Source: an uncultured Planctomycetia bacterium (GTDB taxonomy: Bacteria; Planctomycetota; Phycisphaerae; Phycisphaerales; SM1A02). From it: a stretch of 64,000 bases of DNA. Each line of letters opens with the position of its first letter. Within the stretch, counting starts at the first letter, position 1. The stretch covers positions 40,102 to 104,101 of the forward strand of contig CALMPF010000035.1 of NCBI GenBank assembly GCA_937871505.1, written 5' to 3'. Of this stretch, positions 19,441-27,973 are shown piece by piece. Below the pieces are notes generated by a model that saw nothing but the letters and a program-made list of their open reading frames with translations, ran no database searches and was not told where the DNA came from. The translations under genes and the position numbers were made by a program.

Positions 19441-20463
19441 ATGAGCACGCGAAGAGTGCGCTGCGGCGTCGTCGGAGTCGGTCGGATGGGTCGGCACCAC
19501 GCGCGGCTCTACGCCCAGGTCGACGGCGCCGAGCTCGTCGGCGTCGTCGACGCCGATCCGCAGCGCCGCAGCATCGTCGTCGAGGAGTATGGCGGCGTCG
19601 CCTGCGCGACCGTCGAGGAGCTGCTCGCGCTCGGGGTCGAGGCCGTGACCGTCGCCGTCCCGACCGTCCACCACCGGCGCGTCGCCGAGCCGCTGCTCTC
19701 GGCGGGCGTCGCCTGCCTGATCGAGAAGCCGCTTGCGCCGGATGTCGCCGAAGCGCGAGCCATCGCCGATCTGGCGGATCGCAGCGGGTCGGTGCTCCAG
19801 GTCGGTCATGTCGTGCGCTACGACCCGGTGATGGTCGCGATCCGGGCCCTGCCGGGAGTCGTGCCGCGCTTCGTCGAGGTCGACCGGATCTCGCCGATGA
19901 CCTTCCGCAGCGTCGATGTCGGCGTCGTCCTCGACATGATGATCCACGACATCGACCTCCTGCTCATGCTCGTCGGACGCGAGCCGGACGAGGTTCACGC
20001 GAGCGCCGTCGGCGTCCTCGGCGAGGCCGAGGATGTCTGCAACGCCCGACTCGTCTTCCGCCCCCGCGGCGGGGCCCCGGAGTGCGTGGCGAACGTCACC
20101 GCGAGCCGCCTCGCGCTCAAGACGGAGCGCAAGATCCGGGTGATCGGCGAGGAGCTCTACGTCTCCGCGGACTTCGTCGCCCGCACCGGCACGGTTGTCC
20201 GCAAGACAGCCAACGCCGAGCGGCTGAGTGACCTGCGCCGACGGCTCCGCGACGGCGAAGACCTGTCGGGGCTGGATTTCCGCGAGCTCGTGACCATCGA
20301 CGCGCTGGAGGTCGGCAGCGACGAACCCCTGCGCCGCCAGCTTGACGAGTTCCTCGCCGCGGTGCGCGGCGAACGCCGCCCACAGGTGGATGCCGAGGCC
20401 GGCTTCGCCGCGGTTCGCACGGCGGAGCGGATCGTCGCCGCCGCGGGTTCGGGGCGCGTTTAG
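19441..20463 (+). CDS. Gfo/Idh/MocA family oxidoreductase
   Basis: NAD(P)-dependent oxidoreductase acting on a sugar or sugar-nucleotide hydroxyl. The Rossmann motif GVVGVGRMGRHHARLY is at residues 9-24, the family lysine is in LIEKPLA, and VGHVVRYDPV and DMMIHDIDLLLMLVG form the C-terminal domain. The length (340) is usual. The strict substrate is not evident; related proteins include UDP-GlcNAc 3-dehydrogenases of lipid A gene sets, but no lipid A gene is adjacent here. Divergent from ribH, convergent with the pseudopilin set. Confidence 0.85.
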   Translation: MSTRRVRCGVVGVGRMGRHHARLYAQVDGAELVGVVDADPQRRSIVVEEYGGVACATVEELLALGVEAVTVAVPTVHHRRVAEPLLSAGVACLIEKPLAPDVAEARAIADLADRSGSVLQVGHVVRYDPVMVAIRALPGVVPRFVEVDRISPMTFRSVDVGVVLDMMIHDIDLLLMLVGREPDEVHASAVGVLGEAEDVCNARLVFRPRGGAPECVANVTASRLALKTERKIRVIGEELYVSADFVARTGTVVRKTANAERLSDLRRRLRDGEDLSGLDFRELVTIDALEVGSDEPLRRQLDEFLAAVRGERRPQVDAEAGFAAVRTAERIVAAAGSGRV

Positions 20464-20584
20464 CTCCAGCGCAGCCCTCGGAACCTCGAGCGACGCGACC
20501 GCCCGAACAGCGTGCAGAGCTCGGGGTGAACCACGCCGCACTCGGCGCGGTTCGCTCGCACCGGGATCACCGCGCGCTGGAGCA

Positions 20585-23038
20585 TCACGTCCGCCAGCGC
20601 CCGACCGGGGCCGGCCCCGGGGGGCGCTGCGGCGGCGGCGGCGGCGCTGCCGCACCGGGGTCGCCTTCGCGCGGACCGCGCCGGCGCTCCCCGCCTCGCC
20701 GTCCCGGACCATCGGCGCGGCGCGGACCCTCGCGCGGGGCGATCTCGCGCCCCGCGATCTCGGTCCGCGCCGGACCTTCGGCGGCGCGCGGTCCGCGACG
20801 CGCCGAGCTCTCCGGATCCTCGTCCGCGCCGCGCGAGACGCCCGCGGGCTGCGCCGCGCCGCCGCCGGCGAACTCGCGGTCGTCCCGATCGAGCTCCTCG
20901 GTCGCAAGCGCGATCGCGGCGGGCAGCAGCGTCACGTCGCGAAGGTGCGCAATCCGCCAGCGCGCGGTGGTCAGGTCGATCACGGCCTCCCAGACCGTCG
21001 CGGGCGAGAGGGGACCTTCGGGATCGTCGCTCTCCACCTCGCCCGCAGCGACGCGCACGCGCCACAGGAACGACCGCGTGGTCGCGCGTCCGGCGAGACC
21101 CTCCATCACGGCGCCATCGACGATGCCTCTGCGGAGCGGCCAGATCGGCGTCGCGCGGTCCTCGGACGGGAGGGCATCGCGCTGGCGCACGATCTCGGCA
21201 GCCACCGTCGGCGTCACGCCCGGGAGCGAGAGCAGCGCCTCGTAGCGCGCGGTGTTCAGGTCGAGCCGGCCGCCGTGCAGCTCGTCGGGGTCGGTCGTGA
21301 ACGCGTCGACCAGGTCCGGCCACGCCTGCTGCGGAACCTCGCGCACCCGCAGCGCAGCGAGGATGCTCGCCTCGTCGCGCAGGGCGCCCGACTCGACCAG
21401 TCCCTTCACGGCGACGGCAACGTCGTTGCCGAACTGCCGCTCGATCGCGACGGCAAGCTCGTCCGACCAGCCCTGTCCGATTCGGTGGCGCGGGGAGCCG
21501 CTGCGCTGGAGCATCGGCTCGACGGCGTGGACGGTCGCGACATCGAGAAGACCGCGCGCCGTCTGGGGAACGCCGCCGCGGGCCCGCAGGCCGCCTGCGT
21601 TCGCACCGCGCCCGGCGATGACGTCCGCCCACGCCGCAGCGTCGATCTCGCCGACAAGCCGCCGCACCGGGACGCCCGGCGCGCCGAGCAGGTCGAGCTC
21701 GGACTGAAGGCGACCGCCGAGCGCGGTCCGACGAGCGACGATCGCCTTGGCCTCCTCGAGGTCGACGAGTCCCGTCGCGGCGATCTGCGCGGCATCGGCC
21801 CGGTTGAGATCGACGCAGCCGGCCTCGGCGCGGAAGAGCGCGGCCTCGCCTGTCGGGGCCTCGAAGGGGAGGAGCCTGGCGACGGCGATCCGACCACGAC
21901 CGTCGCTCCCGCCGCCATCGTCGATGACGAGCTGGCCGGGCAGCGTCGGCAGTTCGCCCGCGAGGATCCGGTCGCGCTGCGCGTCGAGCGCCGCCGCGTA
22001 CGCCTGCACGCCCGACCATGCGAGCGCCGCAGCCTGGGCGCGCCGCTCCCGCGCCGCCGCCGACGTGCTCTCGGCGCGGACCATGGAGAGGACGCCGAGG
22101 ACGACAAGCGCTCCGACCGCCGCGGCGACGACGACCGCGATCAGGATGAAGCCGCGGCGCGCGGTTCGGCGCCGCATCGCGGCTCCGCGGGCCCGGGTGC
22201 GCCCGGTCGAACGCCGCACTGCACTCCTCCGGGCGCGGTGGCCGCCGAGCGCGGCTCCGCGCAGGGTCGCGGCCGCGAGCGGTCGAGCATCGTCGCCCGG
22301 CGCGTCCTTCGGCGCCGCCGCGTCGACCTCCGAGGGGCGGGCATCGGGAATCGCGATCACGCGCAGTCGATCCGGTCTCCGCGCGGGCGCCGCACCGGCG
22401 TCGTCCGCGAGACGATCATCGGGCGCGAGCGCCGTCTCCATCCCGAGCTCCGCCGCCACATCGAGTTCCTCCCCGGCGGCGCCCTCCGCGGCCCCCTCGA
22501 ACCAGATCGCCACTTCGACGGCCATCGGCAGCGCGCGGCGCTGGAGCGAGTCGAAGGAGTCCTGCCAAGTCCGGCCGTCGAAGTACCGAAACCTCAGGCC
22601 CTCGAGCGGCGCCGCGACGACGATCGCCGCTTCCGCCGACCGACGCGAAGAGCCGTCGGCGGGCGCGCGGCGCGGCGCGGACCGGCGGGCGGTCGCATGC
22701 CGAGCGTCCGCCTCGAACCGGTACTCGTGGCGGTGCATGTCGGCGAGGGCCGCCGCGGGATCGGGATCCCCGGGAAGGACGCCGCGGGTGAGGAGCGTGA
22801 GCGTCTCGGAAGTGCCCGCAACGCCCGCGCCGAGGGCAGGATCGCCGACGATGGCCATCGCGAGATCCTGCTCGATCCGGTCGATGAGCATCGAGACCAT
22901 CGCCTGCCGCTCCCCGACGGTGCGGACCCGCGCGCGCGCGGCGAGCAGATCGCCGACGAACGTGAAGAGCGCGCCAAGGAGCAGGAGCACCATCGCAATC
23001 GAGACGAGCAGCTCCACCAGGGTGATCGCGCGCCGCAC
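20585..23038 (-). CDS. GspJ-GspK fusion, type II secretion minor pseudopilins
   Basis: One uninterrupted frame of 817 residues that contains two prepilin proteins. Residues 1-280 look like GspJ: MRRAITLVELLVSIAMVLLL leader, then FTFVGDLLAARARVRTVGERQ. At residue 288 a second methionine begins RRRTARRGFILIAVVVAAAVG, a second prepilin-like helix, followed by GspK features: two helix-hairpin-helix/SAM-like stretches (DLNRADAAQIAATGL and DLNTARYEALLSLPGVT). The C-terminal 90 residues are Arg/Pro-rich. No stop separates the parts; an ATG at 22177 could give independent GspK. The GTG start lies 3 nt past the gspI stop. Confidence 0.82.
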   Translation of the reverse strand: MRRAITLVELLVSIAMVLLLLGALFTFVGDLLAARARVRTVGERQAMVSMLIDRIEQDLAMAIVGDPALGAGVAGTSETLTLLTRGVLPGDPDPAAALADMHRHEYRFEADARHATARRSAPRRAPADGSSRRSAEAAIVVAAPLEGLRFRYFDGRTWQDSFDSLQRRALPMAVEVAIWFEGAAEGAAGEELDVAAELGMETALAPDDRLADDAGAAPARRPDRLRVIAIPDARPSEVDAAAPKDAPGDDARPLAAATLRGAALGGHRARRSAVRRSTGRTRARGAAMRRRTARRGFILIAVVVAAAVGALVVLGVLSMVRAESTSAAARERRAQAAALAWSGVQAYAAALDAQRDRILAGELPTLPGQLVIDDGGGSDGRGRIAVARLLPFEAPTGEAALFRAEAGCVDLNRADAAQIAATGLVDLEEAKAIVARRTALGGRLQSELDLLGAPGVPVRRLVGEIDAAAWADVIAGRGANAGGLRARGGVPQTARGLLDVATVHAVEPMLQRSGSPRHRIGQGWSDELAVAIERQFGNDVAVAVKGLVESGALRDEASILAALRVREVPQQAWPDLVDAFTTDPDELHGGRLDLNTARYEALLSLPGVTPTVAAEIVRQRDALPSEDRATPIWPLRRGIVDGAVMEGLAGRATTRSFLWRVRVAAGEVESDDPEGPLSPATVWEAVIDLTTARWRIAHLRDVTLLPAAIALATEELDRDDREFAGGGAAQPAGVSRGADEDPESSARRGPRAAEGPARTEIAGREIAPREGPRRADGPGRRGGERRRGPREGDPGAAAPPPPPQRPPGPAPVGRWRT

Positions 23039-23041
23039 CGT

Positions 23042-23509
23042 TCAGCCCTCCTCCGCCCGCGCAGCCTCTGCGCCCGGACCCGCATCGCCGTCGTCGCGGC
23101 GCAGCTCCACGAGCTGCCGCAGCGAGACGAGCGGCGACGCATCTGCTGGATCGGCCCGGTCGCGGATCTCGATCTCGACGACGGTGAGCCCGGGGTGCGG
23201 ACTCCGACGCGTCGCGACGCTGACGCGGAACCGGGCGGCATCGCCTGCGGGCTCGTCGCGGCCGCTGCGCTCGGCGTCGACGCGCCCGGCGCGAAGGTCG
23301 GCGAGGTTGATCGCCCCCGACTCCAGCCGCGCGAGGGCGCTGCGGGCGAGATCGACCGCTGCGGAGCGGCGCTCAGCGCGGTCGAGGGCCGAGAGAGCGT
23401 CGGTCGAGAGTCGAAGCAGCAATCCCGCAGCGGCGACGAAGATCGCCACCGCGACAAGCGTCTCGAGGAGCACACCGCCCCGCCTCCGCCGTGCCGACCG
23501 CGCGCTCAT
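23042..23509 (-). CDS. GspI-like minor pseudopilin
   Basis: Type II secretion minor pseudopilin that helps initiate the pseudopilus tip with GspJ, GspK and GspH. The leader RRRRGGVLLETLVAVAIFVAAAG differs from the usual GFTLLE by having Val at +1, but Glu at position +5 is kept. Following text includes LRLSTDALSALDRAERR and TVVEIEIRD, consistent with GspI. The ATG at 23509 overlaps the gspH stop (TGATG); a GTG one codon earlier is also possible. Order G-H-I-J-K on the minus strand matches standard gsp operons. Confidence 0.82.
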   Translation of the reverse strand: MSARSARRRRGGVLLETLVAVAIFVAAAGLLLRLSTDALSALDRAERRSAAVDLARSALARLESGAINLADLRAGRVDAERSGRDEPAGDAARFRVSVATRRSPHPGLTVVEIEIRDRADPADASPLVSLRQLVELRRDDGDAGPGAEAARAEEG

Positions 23510-24378
23510 CACCGCCCCATCCCTCCTCGCGGGCCGCGCTGCTCCGCGGGGCCGCTGAGAGGCGGCGCCTTGGGCTCCTCCGGCGCGGGGGCGTCGACGG
23601 CGGCCGGGGGCTCGTCCTCGGACGGCAACTCCTCGGGATCGGCGCCGAGCAGCACGGGCAGCCCTGCGTCCTCTCGAAGCGAGGCGATGCCGGTGAACGG
23701 ATTGACCGCGATCGAGGCCCGTCGGCCCGCCGCATCGGTCGCCCGGATCTCGCCGCCGAAAGGCGCCGAGCCGTCGGGAAGAAAGAGCGCGAGCCGGATG
23801 TCGCGCGGCGAACCGCCGAGATCGTCGGCGATGCCCGCGCCGCCGCCCAACTCCAGCGGATCCAGATCGATCAGTCCCCGCTCCGAAGCGTCGCCCGCGG
23901 CCGCCTCGACTCGGACAACGTCAAGCCTGTAGATCCGCCGCGCCCACGACTCCGCGATCCTCCCGGAGCGCCGCTCACCGCTCGAGTCGCCGCCGAAGCC
24001 CTCGTCAGGGGCAGCATCGATCGCGTCACCCGGCTCCACGCGCCGAATCTCGACGACGACGTCGAGGGGCCCCGGGCTCGCTGAGCCGCGCCTCCCGGAA
24101 TCGCTCCCACCTGCCGAGCTGGTCCCTGTGGACTCGATTCGGCCCCCTCGGGAGGGGGTCGATACCGCGCGGACCTCCAGCACCAGCCCTTCGAGGCGGG
24201 CATGGGCCTGCGCGGCCCGAAGCTGCCCGACGAGCTCGTCGACCTCGGACTCGAACTGGCGCCGCTCCAGCGACTCAAGCGCCGTCGGCAGCGCGATGGC
24301 AGCCAGCGCGACCAGAAGCGCGACGACGAGCAGAAGCTCGATCAGCGTGAAGCCGCGGGATGCTCGGGGGAGGTGCAT
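23509..24378 (-). CDS. GspH-like pseudopilin
   Basis: Minor pseudopilin of the type II secretion system. The leader PRASRG|FTLIELLLVVALLVALAAIA is a textbook class III signal. It is followed by RRQFESEVDELVGQLRAAQAHAR, the helical extension of GspH. A C-terminal Pro/Glu-rich tail (about 240-289) is unusual. The start ATG at 24378 (MHLPRASRG) is the only one giving a leader of normal length; the longer open frame upstream is antisense noise. About 215 nt separate it from gspG. Confidence 0.85.
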   Translation of the reverse strand: MHLPRASRGFTLIELLLVVALLVALAAIALPTALESLERRQFESEVDELVGQLRAAQAHARLEGLVLEVRAVSTPSRGGRIESTGTSSAGGSDSGRRGSASPGPLDVVVEIRRVEPGDAIDAAPDEGFGGDSSGERRSGRIAESWARRIYRLDVVRVEAAAGDASERGLIDLDPLELGGGAGIADDLGGSPRDIRLALFLPDGSAPFGGEIRATDAAGRRASIAVNPFTGIASLREDAGLPVLLGADPEELPSEDEPPAAVDAPAPEEPKAPPLSGPAEQRGPRGGMGR

Positions 24379-24593
24379 GGGACCATCCAGCCAACCGCTG
24401 ATCGTGCCGCCGAGCTCGCCGCAGGGACTCCGACGCGGTTCCGCGTCGACCGCCGGGGGCGCCGCGCGGCGCGGACTCCTCGCGTCGCGGTGGCCGATCG
24501 CGCGGAGGCGGCGCGACGACGCCAAGGGAAGCGATCCCCGACTCGCGCACACCGATCGCGAACCGGCGGGCTGTGAGCGTCCAGACGCGATCG

Positions 24594-25103
24594 CTACCGG
24601 GTGAAGTCGCCGAACTCGTCGCCCGCTTCGCCGGTCTTGCCGGCGTGATTGGTGATGTCGTCTTCCGTGCCCTCCTGGCGATCCGGACCGGGCGAGATGA
24701 TGTCGTACGCGGCGCCCTCGCGGAGGGTGCTCGGCGCGCGGTAGATCCACTCGTTGCCCCAGGTGTCCTTCGCCTTGGGCTCCTTGAGGTAGGGACCGGC
24801 CCAGCGCCGCCGATCCTCGTCGTCGTCGAGGCGGTCTCGGGACCACAGGACGACGATGCCCTCCTCCTCGGTAGGCCATCGCTTCAGGTCCAGCTTGAAT
24901 CGCTCCAGCGCCTGTTCGAACCCGCGGATCTCGACCTGCACCAGGTCGCGGTCCGCCTTGTCGGACGCACCGAGCACATTGACCAGCACGATCCCGCCGA
25001 TGGCGAGGAGGATGCCGATGACGATGAGCAGCTCGAGGAGGGTGAAGCCGCGCCGGCGGGCGAGCGGGCTGCGCGGGCGCGAGGGGGCTTTGAGGCTCTT
25101 CAT
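24594..25103 (-). CDS. gspG: GspG major pseudopilin
   Basis: Major pseudopilin that polymerises into the type II secretion piston. Leader LARRRG|FTLLELLIVIGILLAIGGI, then VLGASDKADRDLVQVEIRGFEQALERFKLD and RWPTEEEGI. The GspG C-terminal hallmark is present: WAGPYLKEPKAKDTWGNEW...YDIISPGPDRQEGTEDDITN, which in homologues carries the calcium site. Length 169 is slightly long owing to the basic N-terminus (MKSLKAPSRPRSP). Downstream of gspF by 277 nt, upstream of gspH. Confidence 0.94.
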   Translation of the reverse strand: MKSLKAPSRPRSPLARRRGFTLLELLIVIGILLAIGGIVLVNVLGASDKADRDLVQVEIRGFEQALERFKLDLKRWPTEEEGIVVLWSRDRLDDDEDRRRWAGPYLKEPKAKDTWGNEWIYRAPSTLREGAAYDIISPGPDRQEGTEDDITNHAGKTGEAGDEFGDFTR

Positions 25104-25380
25104 GTTCGAGAAGTGGTCGGGATTCGAGGGGCGATTCGCGCTGCGCCCCGCTTGGAGAAAGGCGCTCGGCGGCGCGCGGGGAGGTGGCCGTCCACCGGTG
25201 GCCCGAGGATGGAACGGCGGTGCGCGGCTCCGATCGAGCGGGCCCGGAGCGACCTGATCGGCAAGGGTAGCCAGCCTCGGCGCGCCGGCCGCGCGAGTCT
25301 CGTCGGCGCCGCCGCGGCGGCGCGGGCTCGACGAACCCCGTCCGGACGAAGCAGCGCCGCCCGCCGCTCGCCGCGCCTTC

Positions 25381-26568
25381 TCAGCGCATCCCCGCGCTGA
25401 GCTTCATCATCGGGACGACCAGTGCGAGGAAGATGAACATGACCACCCCCGCAAGCGCCAGCAGGAGCAGCGGCTCCAGCAGGCGCAGCGCGATCGCGAG
25501 CAGCCGGTCGACGCGGCGCTCGATCGTCTCGGCGACCGAGACCAGGACCGTGTCGAGGTTGTTCGCCGACTCGCCGACCGAGATCATCTCGACGACATCG
25601 TCGTCGAAGAGCCCGCTGGCGCGCAGCGGCTCTGCGAGCTGTTCGCCCGATCGCACCGCCTCGGTCGCGGCGTCGATGGCCTCCTCCATCAGCGGATGGC
25701 CTGCGGCGTCGCGGCTGATGCGCATCGCCTGGAGCATCGGGATGCCGTTGCGGAGCATGGTGCCGAGCACGCGGCAGAACCTCGCCACCGCAAGCTGGCG
25801 CACCAGCGGACCGAGCTGCGGAAGCCGGAGCTGCGCGATCGCCGCCGCCCGCCGCACCTGCGGTCGGCGGATCGCCCACGCCGCGGCGATCGCCGCGGCA
25901 ACGACCGCTGCGAGAACCGCCCAGCCATGCGCGGTCACGAGATCCGACGCGCCCATCACGATCCGCGTCGGCAGCGGCAGCGCCATGTCCTTGTAGAAGT
26001 CCCGGAAGCGCGGCACGAAGAAGACCAGGGCTGCGACGACGATCCCGACGCCGACGACGAGGAGAATCAGGGGATAGACGAGGCTGCCGATCACCTTGGC
26101 GCGGAGATCGGCCTGGTGGCCGAGAAACTCCGCCATGCGCAGAAAGACCTGATCGAGGAAGCCGCCGCGCTCGCCGGCCCGGACCATCGCGACCTGGATC
26201 TGCGGGAACGTCGCGGACCGCCGAGCCATCGCATCGGCGAGCCGCTGGCCGTCGGCCACGTCGTCGGCGACCTCCCCCATCACCTTCGCCAGCGCCGGGC
26301 TCGATCGACTTCGCGCAAGCAGGCGGAGCGCCCTGAGCAGCGGCACCCCCGCGTGCAGGAGATCCCCGAGCTGCTGGTAGGCCGCGGCCAGCCGGCGGAT
26401 TCCCACGCTGCCGCGCCGACTCCCGCCGGACGAGAGGGCGCTGACGCGTATCGGGGCCAGCCCGCGCGTCGCCAGCTCGCCAAGGACGACCTGCTCGCTC
26501 GCCGCTTCCAGCGTTCCGCTGACGCGCTCTCCGCGGGAACTCCTGGCGATGTAGGCGAACGTCGGCAC
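25381..26568 (-). CDS. gspF: GspF inner-membrane platform protein
   Basis: Polytopic platform protein of type II secretion (GspF/PilC family). It begins PTFAYIARSSRGERVSGTLEA, as expected, then has two repeated T2SSF domains (about 65-190 and 265-390) with GERGGFLDQVFLRMAEFL and GESANNLDTVLVSVAETIERR as the paired signatures. Membrane helices are evident near residues 165-190, 215-235 and 365-390. GTG start at 26568. The ATPase GspE and secretin GspD are not in this window, so the set is split or continues elsewhere. Confidence 0.92.
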   Translation of the reverse strand: MPTFAYIARSSRGERVSGTLEAASEQVVLGELATRGLAPIRVSALSSGGSRRGSVGIRRLAAAYQQLGDLLHAGVPLLRALRLLARSRSSPALAKVMGEVADDVADGQRLADAMARRSATFPQIQVAMVRAGERGGFLDQVFLRMAEFLGHQADLRAKVIGSLVYPLILLVVGVGIVVAALVFFVPRFRDFYKDMALPLPTRIVMGASDLVTAHGWAVLAAVVAAAIAAAWAIRRPQVRRAAAIAQLRLPQLGPLVRQLAVARFCRVLGTMLRNGIPMLQAMRISRDAAGHPLMEEAIDAATEAVRSGEQLAEPLRASGLFDDDVVEMISVGESANNLDTVLVSVAETIERRVDRLLAIALRLLEPLLLLALAGVVMFIFLALVVPMMKLSAGMR

Positions 26569-26598
26569 GACGGAGGGAGCGTACGGGCCGAAGCCGCC

Positions 26599-27681
26599 TT
26601 ACCGCGCCGGCTGGGCTTCCGTCAGCCGCGCCGCAAGGGCGACCGCCGCGGTGGCGTCGCTCGCCGATCCGTCGGCACCGACGCTGCGCCAGAGCTCGGG
26701 CACGGCGGCGAAGGGAGTTCCGCCGACGATCACGCGGACCGACTCGAGGCCTTCGGTCGAGCGGACCTCCGCAATGAGGTCGCGGGCGGACTGCACCGAG
26801 AGGTTTGAGCTCGCCGAGACGGCCAGGAGCGCCGCGCCATGATGCAGCAGCGCGGCGACCACCTCGATCGCGGGCATGTTGGCCCCGAGAAAGATGCACC
26901 GCCAGCCATCGAGTTCGAGCAGGTCGCTCACCACCCGGGCCCCGAGCTCGTGGAGGTCGCCGCCCACGCTCGCGATCACCGCGGTGCGGCCGTTGGGCAC
27001 GGGCCGTCGTTCCCTCAGCTCAAGCTCGAAGAGACGGGCGAGGAGCGAGCCGCTCGCAGCCGTGCAGCAGTGCTCCTCGGCGATCGTGACCTCGTTCAGA
27101 TGCCAGAGACGGCCGACCTCCTGCATCGCGGGGACGACGATCCGTCCGCAGATGCCTGCGAAGTCGAGACCCTCGCGGCGGCCGGCAAGAAGCACCTCGA
27201 AGGCGTCGTCCCGACGGGCCTCCATCAGCGCATCGAGATAGGCCCGAGCCCGGTCCGAGAGACCCGCGGAGCCGTTGAGGAACGTCGGGACCGAATCCGG
27301 CATCCCCTCGAGCGAATCGACCGCGCGGCGGATCATCGCCACCGCGCTCTCCGCGACCGACGGAGGAAGCTGCTCGGAGACCACCTCGGCCATGCACTCG
27401 AGGCTCAGGCGAAGATCCGACTCGGCGACGCCCCGGGTGCGGAAGGCGATCTTGGACCACGCCACGCTCTGAACGAAGAGCTCCGGCGACGCGACGCCCA
27501 CCGCCTGGACAAGCTGGTGAAGGCGGCCCTGCACATCGGTTCTCCACATTCGCCGCCCCGCCCCGCCGTACCGCGCTTCGAGGGTCGCGTCGCGCTCGTA
27601 CTGGCGCTGCACGATCCACTCGGAGAGCGCACGGCTGACGCACTCGATGGCCGAAGCTGAGTGACGGGCGTCGTCGGACAT
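26599..27681 (-). CDS. Free-standing B12-binding sensor with CarH-type motif
   Basis: Cobalamin-binding protein of 360 residues. A helical N-terminal region (about 1-140) shows no MerR DNA-binding motif. The four-helix B12-cap follows with W193-x9-E203-H204 (in RLWHLNEVTIAEEHCC), the Wx9EH signature of CarH/LitR light sensors. The Rossmann B12 domain has D242-L-H244-x-x-G (GGDLHELGARV), SASSNLS and VIVGGTPF. The His would be the lower axial ligand. It may sense light or adenosylcobalamin and act through a partner protein. The ATG at 27681 is chosen because the frame above it is low-complexity. It sits 30 nt upstream of gspF. Confidence 0.82.
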   Translation of the reverse strand: MSDDARHSASAIECVSRALSEWIVQRQYERDATLEARYGGAGRRMWRTDVQGRLHQLVQAVGVASPELFVQSVAWSKIAFRTRGVAESDLRLSLECMAEVVSEQLPPSVAESAVAMIRRAVDSLEGMPDSVPTFLNGSAGLSDRARAYLDALMEARRDDAFEVLLAGRREGLDFAGICGRIVVPAMQEVGRLWHLNEVTIAEEHCCTAASGSLLARLFELELRERRPVPNGRTAVIASVGGDLHELGARVVSDLLELDGWRCIFLGANMPAIEVVAALLHHGAALLAVSASSNLSVQSARDLIAEVRSTEGLESVRVIVGGTPFAAVPELWRSVGADGSASDATAAVALAARLTEAQPAR

Positions 27682-27973
27682 GACGTGACGGGCAGCGGTT
27701 CGCGGCGCAGAGGGTCGGGGATTCGGTCGGGGCGATTCGCCGGCGCAGGGGGCTCGCCCGCATTGTCGAGCTTGCCGCCCCTGCTTGACAAGGGGTCGAG
27801 CGCGGGATCGGAGGACCGGGCGCCGCGCCGGAGCGCGGCTCCCGGCAGGGCTGCGGAGCGAGCGGCCGCCCTCCACGCGATCCGCCCGGGGGCCTGCACG
27901 GACCGTCGCCGCTCCCGGGATCTCCGGCGGCACCGCGGCCGCCCGGGCGGCCCCGGCACCCGTGCGAAGCTCC

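Noticed and set aside
18661..20907. Very long upstream extension of ribH
   Set aside because: The extension is antisense to the Gfo/Idh oxidoreductase; RibH homology begins at the ATG at 19224.
20342..23932. 1,196-residue plus-strand frame across the pseudopilin genes
   Set aside because: Its translation is Arg/Asp-rich with no domain, and the opposite strand carries clear GspI, GspJ and GspK motifs.
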